The position numbers were made by a program, and so were the translations under genes. From positions 1-6,166 of the forward strand of contig CAMJHJ010000147.1 in assembly GCA_946405485.1 (NCBI GenBank): a stretch of 6,166 nucleotides of DNA. Reading direction: 5' to 3'. Shown in pieces: positions 1 through 6,166 of the stretch; within the stretch, counting starts at the first letter, position 1, and each line of letters opens with the position of its first letter. This DNA is from an uncultured Bacteroidales bacterium (GTDB taxonomy: Bacteria > Bacteroidota > Bacteroidia > Bacteroidales > UBA932). Under the pieces are notes generated by a model. The model was not told where the DNA came from. It ran no database searches and was given only the letters and a program-made list of their open reading frames with translations.

Positions 1-1638
1 ATCATCATCGGCTCGGACATGTCCATCCACCGCGAACTGAACGAACTCAACACCCCGGTAGACTTCCTCCTGCAGACCATCACCCTCCTGGCTTCCTCCG
101 CCAACGGTCCGGCCCGTGCGATGCTGGACCTCGGCGTCCACCACGAACTCAAGGGCTACACCATGCTCTCCTTCGACGACGCCAGTGTCGATGACATCAT
201 CGACCAGGGCTATCAGAACGCATTGGCCAACAAGGAGCTGTTCGAGTCCATCGCGGTTGCCGTGGCCGGCAAGCCCATTCCCGACATCGCCAGTCACAAG
301 CCGGCGGTGAACCTGGCCCAGGGAAAAGTCCATGTGCAGGAAGTCCGTTTCGATGGCATCGGAGAACGCGAGCGGAAACGCATCAATTACTCGAAAGACA
401 TCCCTGCGGACGGCATGTATGACCGGGCGACCGTCGAACGGCTCCTGAACGACATCTACGGCACCAATGCCTTCGAGTCCGTCACCTATCACATGGAAGG
501 GAATGAGGAGCCCTATACACTGGTCTTCGAGTGCCAGAAAGGACAGACGAACGACATCGCCATCGGCCTCCGTGCCGATACGGATGAAACCGTGGCCGCC
601 ATCCTGCATTACGGCCTGGGCACGCGCCGTCTTACCGGCATGCGCATGATGGCGGACCTCAAGCTGGGCACGAACCCGTACTTCCAAGTGGACTGGGGCA
701 CGAAGTCCCGTATCGGTCTCCCCTCCTACGGAATCATCGCCCGCGCCGGCCTGATGAACACGCTGCTCGGCTGGATGGGCGACACCGACTACAAACTCTT
801 CCACACCGCCGTGGACGGCTACCTGGAAGACACCCAGATGAAAAACGGAAAGGTTCGGGTGGGCCTCACGGCCGAGATGACCCCTTACGAGCACTTCCTG
901 AGCGTCAGAGAACTCCGTTCCGGCCAGTGGGACTGGAAGAGTCATTGGCTCTCCGGCTTCACGAACCTGACATTTGACACTTTCGACGACGGATATTTCC
1001 CCGATAAAGGCGTCCGCCTCTCCCTGAACGGTCGATATGTCTTCTATGGAAAGGAGAGAACCGTCGGACTGCTTGAGTACCCGGAGGATCCTGATGAATT
1101 TGCTTGGACCAGAAGCGAGGATTCCGAAGGTGGTGGCGGTCCGGAGATTCCGGACGATTATATCAGGGCCGAACCCATCAAGCCCTACGGCAGCGTCCTG
1201 GCCAGCGCCCAGGCCGCCTTCACCATCGGCGGAAACTTCACCATTCTTCCCAGCGTCTATCTCGGATGGAATTCCACCGATAACGAAGCCATGCATCCCC
1301 GACACGCTGTCGTAGTCGGCGGTTTCATGGCGAACCGGTACACGGAGCGGCAGATTCCTTTCTTCGGTTTCTCCACCGGATTCCGTTCCACCAGCCGGGT
1401 CACGTTTGTGCCCCAATTGGACCTGAGATACCGTTTTCTCCGCAAGAATTACGTCACGGCCAGAGCGGCCATGTTCAAGCGGGAGGATACTTTCAAAGGA
1501 CTTTTCGATGTATACCCGATTTACGCCTTCGGCGCGGAATACTCCCGTCAGTCGATCGTGGGACCGCTGCGTATCGCCGTCCAGTATTGCGACATCACCA
1601 AGCTCACCTTCTATGCGGGCATCGGCTTTGACTTCTAA
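1..1638 (+). CDS. Patatin-like phospholipase with POTRA and outer-membrane beta-barrel (type Vd-like), 5' end cut off by window
   Basis: The frame is open from base 1, and its first codons (IIIGSDMS) match the strand late in the patatin fold where relatives read like VIAVDVS. The Met codon at 19 is therefore internal, and no ribosome site precedes it. Residues are numbered from that Met. Residues 1-95 finish the patatin domain. About 103-173 form a POTRA domain (VHVQEVRFDGIG, then helices, then YTLVFECQKGQ). From about 178 to 539, alternating amphipathic strands form a BamA/TamA-type barrel ending in GIGFDF, with the terminal Phe typical of outer-membrane proteins. By family knowledge (PlpD, FplA), the N-terminal lipase acts on phospholipids and the barrel anchors it in the outer membrane. 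The GxSxG nucleophile and DG(A/G) aspartate lie upstream, so activity cannot be judged here. Residues 355-384 form an acidic, proline-rich loop with four glycines. It is probably cotranscribed with the channel gene 11 bases downstream. Family assignment is firm; substrate is inferred. Confidence 0.9.
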   Translation: MIIGSDMSIHRELNELNTPVDFLLQTITLLASSANGPARAMLDLGVHHELKGYTMLSFDDASVDDIIDQGYQNALANKELFESIAVAVAGKPIPDIASHKPAVNLAQGKVHVQEVRFDGIGERERKRINYSKDIPADGMYDRATVERLLNDIYGTNAFESVTYHMEGNEEPYTLVFECQKGQTNDIAIGLRADTDETVAAILHYGLGTRRLTGMRMMADLKLGTNPYFQVDWGTKSRIGLPSYGIIARAGLMNTLLGWMGDTDYKLFHTAVDGYLEDTQMKNGKVRVGLTAEMTPYEHFLSVRELRSGQWDWKSHWLSGFTNLTFDTFDDGYFPDKGVRLSLNGRYVFYGKERTVGLLEYPEDPDEFAWTRSEDSEGGGGPEIPDDYIRAEPIKPYGSVLASAQAAFTIGGNFTILPSVYLGWNSTDNEAMHPRHAVVVGGFMANRYTERQIPFFGFSTGFRSTSRVTFVPQLDLRYRFLRKNYVTARAAMFKREDTFKGLFDVYPIYAFGAEYSRQSIVGPLRIAVQYCDITKLTFYAGIGFDF

Positions 1639-1649
1639 AACGTGACGAA

Positions 1650-4178
1650 ATGAGATTTATCCGACACATAGCCATCGTTGCCGCGGCCCTGGTGCTCGCC
1701 CTTCCCGCCCGCTCTGCGGAACCGGAGAAGGACTACCGCACAACCCTGGCGAACCTGCTGGCAGAACTGCGCCAATCCTACGCCGGCGCCCTCGAATCGG
1801 ATTCCCTCCTGGTGAACAATCCGCTGCGGCGGGAGCAGTTCGCCGAGATGCTCCATTCCGCCGACGAGGTGACGATCATGCTCTACACGCAGCGGCCCGA
1901 GCTGACGTTCGACATGGCCTTCGCCCTGGAGAACGTAGAACGGATCCAGAGTTCGCTCGCGGAGCAGACCCGGCTTTCCGACAAGTACCGGATTGCCTCC
2001 CGTTCGGGCCTCCTCCGCTACACCCTGCTCAACGAGACGCTGCAGGAGATGTACCGGACGCAGCCGGTGGATTCCCTCGCCCCTGCCGATTCTTTGCAGG
2101 CACAGGAGCACCTGCATGCTTTCCTGGACGATGAGGACCCTGAAAGAAAGGCCCTCCTGGACAGCTGTGTCCATTATTCCGCCGCCCTGGCCGATTTGTA
2201 CAGCCAATCCGTTACGATGGCCCTGCAGGACAGCGTACGGATTGCCGAGACCGAGGAACGGCTCCAACATGCCTACGAATACGCCCGGGATAATTATGCC
2301 GAGTCCCAGAAGAACCGCTACATTGGCGGCAACGTGAATATCGGCCATATCATCAAGACCTGGAATTCGTTCACCCGGCTTGTGCGGGACGACCTGCGGA
2401 CACGGTATCACACCGAGCCTATCGTCGATAACGCCGTGGGTGCCTGGAGCGGCCGATATGTCCTGACCTATGCGGCGCTTTCCTTGATCCTGCTCCTGCT
2501 TGCCTTCCTGGTCGCGACAGTCATCAGTTCCTTCGTATTCAAATGGAAGCGGCTGGAGAAAGCCCGCCCGTTCCGTCCCATCCTTGCGGCCATCCTCGCC
2601 ATCCTGCTCTTCATCGTGGCGATGCTGCTCGTCAAGTCTGACCGAGGAAATCCTTATTGGAGAATGGCTTACCAACTGCTTAGCCGCTTCTCCTGGCTCA
2701 CCATCGCCATCCTTGTCTCCCTGCTCATCCGCATCAAAGGCGAACAGGCCAAGGCCTCACTGATCATTTATATCCCGACCTTGCTGCTGGCCTTCGCGTG
2801 CATCCTCATGCGCGCCATCTTCCTGCCTGCCAGCGCGGTGCCGCTCATCCTCCCGCCGGCCCTGCTGCTGTTCATCATTTGGCAAAGCGTGGTAAACATC
2901 CGGTGCCGCTCGAAAGTGAGTCCGGCGGATCTCCGCTACATGTGGGTATCCGTGGGCGTGATGGCCATCGCGGGCATCCTGTCCTTGGCCGGATACTCGA
3001 TGATCGGTGTGCTCCTACTCACTTTCTGGACCTTCCAACTCGCTCTCCTTCATACCATTACAACGCTTTACTATCTGATGAAGCGCTATTATGAGGATAA
3101 GGTGATCCGTAGAAAGGCGCGTTATCACGAAGAGAATCCGCTGCTCCCGCTGGATGACAAGAATGCGTTCATCGAGGTGACCTGGCTGTACGACCTGCTC
3201 CGCATGGTCATTGTTCCGCTCACGACCCTCATCTCGTTCCCTTTGAGCATCCTGCTCACCTCCCGCGCCTATCAGCTGTCCCTGACCGGTGCTGACCTGC
3301 TGCGAGTACCGCTCATCAGCCGGGACGGATACAGCTTCCTGACCCTGTCCAACCTGCTGCTCGTCATTGGACTCTTCTTCATCTTCCGGTACATCATCTA
3401 TCTGGTGAAGGCCCTGTTCCGCGTGATCAAACTGCGCAGCATCATTGAGAAGAGAGGCGATACTGCCGTCCCGCTCAAGGAGTCGGACGTGAACTTGAGC
3501 CTGCCCCATACGCTCTTTTCCCTGCTGGGATGGCTACTGTACCTGATTGTCGCCTTCTCCATCCTGCATATTCCTACAACCGCACTCACCGCCATCTCGG
3601 CCGGTCTCGCCGCCGGTATCGGTTTCGCGCTCAAGGACTTGATCAACAACTTCTTCTACGGCATCCAACTGATGGCCGGACGCATCCGCGTGGGTGACAA
3701 GATCTCCTGCGACGGCGTCCGAGGCATCGTCAAACGCGTGAGTTACCAGACTACGCAAGTGGAAGACGAGGACGGTTCCATCATTGCCATCACCAACACC
3801 GAACTGTTCACCAAGAAATTCAAGAACCTGAACAGCGGAAGGAACTACGAACTGCTCAAGATACCCGTGAGCGTCCGCTACGGAACGGACATCGAAAAAG
3901 CCCGAAATGTCATCCTGAATGCCTTGAAACCGCTCATGACCCAGGACAAGTACGGACGGGACATCCTCGACCCGAGCTGGCCCATCGATATCCGGGTGGA
4001 CAAATTCGCCGACAATTCCGTGAATCTTTTCGTGGTGCTCTATACGACGGTTGAAACGCACTACACCTTCCCGGCACGTGCCTTGGAGGCCATTTACAAC
4101 GCCTTCTACGAGAACGGCATCGAGATTCCGTTCCCGCAGCGCGACGTGTACATCAAGAAGTTGCCCGAGAAGGAATAA
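1650..4178 (+). CDS. Large MscS-family mechanosensitive ion channel with N-terminal periplasmic domain
   Basis: Complete 842-residue protein. The ATG at 1650 is well fixed: an in-frame TGA lies at 1629, the next Met is residue 67, and a signal peptide follows at once (MRFIRH, then a hydrophobic core 7-18, cleavage near 20-23). No Shine-Dalgarno sequence is visible, which is common in Bacteroidota. Residues 24-268 are a charged, mostly helical periplasmic domain. Likely membrane helices lie near 271-295, 310-328, 346-362, 370-390, 395-412, 430-448, 450-468, 515-536, 564-586 and 621-639. The MscS pore helix is 643-675 (AGLAAGIGFALKD, then NNFFYG), followed by the beta domain (RIRVGDKI, GIVKRVSYQTT, DGSIIAITN with N716) and the C-terminal alpha/beta domain ending in EIPFPQRDVYIK, the family's closing motif. 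The protein should open under inner-membrane tension and release solutes during osmotic downshock. The layout resembles MscK/MscM, but it is shorter than those E. coli proteins of about 1,100 residues. Specific paralogue and ion preference are unknown. Confidence 0.95.
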   Translation: MRFIRHIAIVAAALVLALPARSAEPEKDYRTTLANLLAELRQSYAGALESDSLLVNNPLRREQFAEMLHSADEVTIMLYTQRPELTFDMAFALENVERIQSSLAEQTRLSDKYRIASRSGLLRYTLLNETLQEMYRTQPVDSLAPADSLQAQEHLHAFLDDEDPERKALLDSCVHYSAALADLYSQSVTMALQDSVRIAETEERLQHAYEYARDNYAESQKNRYIGGNVNIGHIIKTWNSFTRLVRDDLRTRYHTEPIVDNAVGAWSGRYVLTYAALSLILLLLAFLVATVISSFVFKWKRLEKARPFRPILAAILAILLFIVAMLLVKSDRGNPYWRMAYQLLSRFSWLTIAILVSLLIRIKGEQAKASLIIYIPTLLLAFACILMRAIFLPASAVPLILPPALLLFIIWQSVVNIRCRSKVSPADLRYMWVSVGVMAIAGILSLAGYSMIGVLLLTFWTFQLALLHTITTLYYLMKRYYEDKVIRRKARYHEENPLLPLDDKNAFIEVTWLYDLLRMVIVPLTTLISFPLSILLTSRAYQLSLTGADLLRVPLISRDGYSFLTLSNLLLVIGLFFIFRYIIYLVKALFRVIKLRSIIEKRGDTAVPLKESDVNLSLPHTLFSLLGWLLYLIVAFSILHIPTTALTAISAGLAAGIGFALKDLINNFFYGIQLMAGRIRVGDKISCDGVRGIVKRVSYQTTQVEDEDGSIIAITNTELFTKKFKNLNSGRNYELLKIPVSVRYGTDIEKARNVILNALKPLMTQDKYGRDILDPSWPIDIRVDKFADNSVNLFVVLYTTVETHYTFPARALEAIYNAFYENGIEIPFPQRDVYIKKLPEKE

Positions 4179-4183
4179 CGTTA
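4176..4183. other. Convergent stop-codon junction formed by an 8-base palindrome
   Basis: The palindrome TAACGTTA contains the TAA stop of the channel gene (4176-4178) and, read on the other strand, the TAA stop of the glycosidase gene (4183-4181), with only CG between them. There is no room for a terminator between the genes, and no GC-rich hairpin followed by a T run is evident beside it. Transcripts from either side must therefore end inside the opposite gene, or be terminated another way. The palindrome is too short to be called a regulatory site and may simply reflect two TAA stops facing each other. Confidence 0.85.
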
Positions 4184-6166
4184 AGGAAGAACCTCGTTTA
4201 CGGCCGAAATCACCACCGGCCCCAGCAAGCCGGAAGGCAGCAGGGGCGAATCGGCCGTGTACCAGTTAAACGACGTATAAGTCCATTTCTGAACCGCATC
4301 GGGCTGCAGATCGCCGATGATCCGGTTCGGCCAGAGATTGATGACCTTCACTTCCAGCGTATTGACGCCCGGCATCAGATACTCGGCCGGAATAGTCAGC
4401 CGGAAGGGCGCCTTCCATGCTGCGCCGAGGTCATGACCATTGACCGTAACACGCGCCAGATTCTTCACGCTGCCGAGGTCGATCTCGAAGGAATCGACCT
4501 TCTTTAGCTGTTTCTTCTTCAAGGTAAATGCGTTCCTGTACGTGACTGTACCGGCGTAGTACTTGATGGACGGGTCCGTCGATTCCGTATAGGACATCAG
4601 TTGGTCGAAAACAGCCGTAGAAGGAGCTCCAAGGCCGGATTCAAAAGATAGTGTCCATGGACCTTCAACCGTCAGGACCGGCGTCTTCCGCTTGAATGTG
4701 ACAGGGAAATCCTCATCCGCATCCTTGCCGATGATGACGAACATCGCGTCATTTTCCTCCATGCTCAGCGGGAAGAACCGATATCCATCCGCCGAGGTAG
4801 AAGCATACATCTGGCGCATCTCCCCCGTTGCGGGATCCAGAATCCGCGGATTTCCCTGCCCACCCCGCAGTAGGATGACAGATTTAGACGAAGGCTCGCC
4901 CGAGAAGTTCCGAATCCACCAGATATCCTCCTTGTCCGTCTCGCGATGGACATAAGTCCAACCCGCCGGAAGGATGCAGTCCGGCCGGAAACCGTTCAGC
5001 CGCAGCGCATCCCCAACCGGCATATCCAGGAAGTAATCCTTCAGTTGGAGAAGCAGGAGATCGAACGCGGCCTGGGAGTCCTTCAAGGAAGCCGATTTCT
5101 CCGGCATAGTGCCGCATACGGGCACCCCGGCCTTGGCCAGGTACACGATCCGGTGCAGCATGTCATAAGACATTGTCCGGCAGTTCGGTCCAAGGACCAG
5201 AATCTTGTATTTCATCCCGGATTCCGTCTCCAGGCAGCCGTCAATCGGGAAAACGGAGTGCTGGAGGCCATACGGGTTGATGAAGTCGTAGGCATAGCCG
5301 GACGGTATCTCCGGCAACTCCTTCCCGAACAGTCCCGTGATGGTATTGTCCTCGCCGTAATAGTAGAGGATATCGGCCTTGAAACGGCCCTGCTGAAGGA
5401 GATAGGAACTGCGAGCCAGATAGTCCGTCCATACCCTGGCTTCCTCCGCCCAAGTCTCGTGACGATTAAACCATTGGCCAAAACCCAGCAGGTCCAAGCC
5501 GGGCTTGTGCGTGTCGTCAGGCTGATGGGAGGACTCGTGGATGACGAAACGGTTCAGGCCACAGGAGAGGGCGATATCGGCCGTATATTTCAGGTTTTCA
5601 GGGCAATAGGCATAGCTTTTCCCACCCACGCCGCTCGTGGTAAAGGATTCCGCGGCGACGATGTTCTGGCCGAAGATATGGGCCACGGAAGCGGATTCGC
5701 GGATATCAGCCATCGCCATCGGAATGGATGAACCGTCTCCGGCATCGGCCGTCCAGATGGCGGACATCGGGATGTCGGCCAGCCGCTTGATGTCCATGCC
5801 GTCTCCGACAAAGAGCCGTCCGTTCTCGTGGGATTCCGTGTAGCGGCCCTTCATTCCGGCGTTCCGGACGATGTCGCCCAGGCGGTCGTAGTTCTCCGTA
5901 AAGAGTTCGCCGATGGTCTTCCGCCAGTCGAACAGGAACTGCTCCGTTTCCGCCGTGCTGCGGAGGACCTCGCCCGTCAGCGCAGGAAGCCACGGGAAGA
6001 GGTCATACCCCCGCCTTTCCTTGAACTCCTTGAACATGTTCTTTGTCCATGTCATCTGCCCGGCCTCGTAACTGTCCGTCAGCAGATACTGGATCGGAGC
6101 GCCTTCGTAGATGCGGAGAAACTCCCGGAAATAGGCCTCCCAGGCCTCAGGATCGAGTTTGTCCAC
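4181..6166 (-). CDS. GH106-related glycoside hydrolase (alpha-L-rhamnosidase-like), N-terminal part beyond window
   Basis: The frame is open to the window edge. The GTG at 6166-6164 falls in VDKLDPEAWEAYF, which reads as the interior of the family's catalytic domain, so the true start is outside. The visible 661 residues are the C-terminal part of a family whose members are usually about 900-1,100 long. Numbering from that GTG: residues 1 to about 270 are the later part of the catalytic barrel, with acidic motifs TDSYEAG (E34), YTESHE (E111, E114), AAESFTTSG (E173) and HESSHQP (210-216), then NRHETWAEEARVWTDYL and LLQQG. About 500-661 form a beta-sandwich, ligand-binding-like end with VNGHDLGAAWKAPF (575-588), LWPNRIIGD (611-619) and LLPSGLLGPV (642-651). 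Known GH106 enzymes remove alpha-L-rhamnose from pectin or other plant glycans using calcium; which glutamates are catalytic here is inferred from position (E34 and E173 are candidates). Secretion signal cannot be seen. It is probably part of a polysaccharide-use locus to the right. Confidence 0.87.
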   Translation of the reverse strand: MDKLDPEAWEAYFREFLRIYEGAPIQYLLTDSYEAGQMTWTKNMFKEFKERRGYDLFPWLPALTGEVLRSTAETEQFLFDWRKTIGELFTENYDRLGDIVRNAGMKGRYTESHENGRLFVGDGMDIKRLADIPMSAIWTADAGDGSSIPMAMADIRESASVAHIFGQNIVAAESFTTSGVGGKSYAYCPENLKYTADIALSCGLNRFVIHESSHQPDDTHKPGLDLLGFGQWFNRHETWAEEARVWTDYLARSSYLLQQGRFKADILYYYGEDNTITGLFGKELPEIPSGYAYDFINPYGLQHSVFPIDGCLETESGMKYKILVLGPNCRTMSYDMLHRIVYLAKAGVPVCGTMPEKSASLKDSQAAFDLLLLQLKDYFLDMPVGDALRLNGFRPDCILPAGWTYVHRETDKEDIWWIRNFSGEPSSKSVILLRGGQGNPRILDPATGEMRQMYASTSADGYRFFPLSMEENDAMFVIIGKDADEDFPVTFKRKTPVLTVEGPWTLSFESGLGAPSTAVFDQLMSYTESTDPSIKYYAGTVTYRNAFTLKKKQLKKVDSFEIDLGSVKNLARVTVNGHDLGAAWKAPFRLTIPAEYLMPGVNTLEVKVINLWPNRIIGDLQPDAVQKWTYTSFNWYTADSPLLPSGLLGPVVISAVNEVLP

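Noticed and set aside
19..21. ATG at base 19 as the true start of the first gene
   Set aside because: The frame is open upstream to base 1, the upstream codons fit the patatin fold, and the catalytic part of the domain would be missing if translation began here.
1635..2675. A 346-codon open frame on the minus strand, opposite the start of the channel gene
   Set aside because: The translation is rich in Arg, Gly, Gln and His with no recognisable fold. It lies wholly opposite a firm coding region, and long antisense frames are expected in GC-rich genes.
3015..4061. Further minus-strand open frames (3015-3509, 3534-4061) under the channel gene
   Set aside because: They mirror the conserved MscS membrane and pore codons on the other strand, and their translations look like low-complexity shadows.
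4216..4233. Possible hairpin CCGGC / GCCGG with an 8-base loop just past the channel stop
   Set aside because: The stem is only five pairs, no T run follows on the plus strand, and it encodes part of the conserved C-terminal LLPSGLLGPV motif of the glycosidase, so it is probably chance in GC-rich coding DNA.
4946..5731. A 261-codon plus-strand open frame opposite the glycosidase
   Set aside because: It is antisense to conserved GH106-like motifs, has no start context or recognisable domain, and its composition is that of a shadow frame.
6164..6166. GTG at the right edge as the start of the glycosidase
   Set aside because: The encoded residues match the interior of the family's catalytic domain, there is no secretion signal, and the family is several hundred residues longer.

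Overview
The window holds three protein genes packed almost end to end. Two are cut by the window edges. The sequence looks like a chromosomal fragment of a GC-rich member of the Bacteroidota, probably an uncultured gut-type Bacteroidales. I base this on the protein types (a patatin/POTRA/barrel outer-membrane protein, a large MscS-type channel with an N-terminal periplasmic domain, and a GH106-type glycosidase), the lack of Shine-Dalgarno-like spacing before the one visible start codon, and GC that looks to be in the upper fifties by eye. The taxonomic call is an inference, not a measurement.

Left part (1-1638, + strand): the C-terminal part of a patatin-like phospholipase fused to a POTRA domain and a 16-strand-type outer-membrane beta-barrel, the PlpD/FplA-like type Vd layout. 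The catalytic Ser and Asp motifs lie upstream of the window. Middle (1650-4178, + strand): a complete 842-residue MscS-family mechanosensitive channel with signal peptide, periplasmic helical domain, about ten helices before the pore helix, and the conserved MscS core at the C-terminus. It starts 11 bases after the barrel gene ends, so the two are probably one transcript. Both products act in the cell envelope: one at the outer membrane, with phospholipid as the expected substrate, and one at the inner membrane, sensing tension.

Right part (4181-6166, - strand): the C-terminal 661 residues of a glycoside hydrolase related to GH106 alpha-L-rhamnosidases, with the end of the catalytic barrel and C-terminal beta-sandwich domains. 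It converges on the channel gene with only two bases between the stop codons. It probably belongs to a separate polysaccharide-use locus continuing to the right of the window.

There are no RNA genes, mobile elements, CRISPR arrays or long non-coding stretches. All intergenic DNA totals 13 bases. I see no clear evidence of a novel system. The points worth a second look are the phospholipase/channel pairing, the convergent stop junction, and some unusual residues in otherwise recognisable families.
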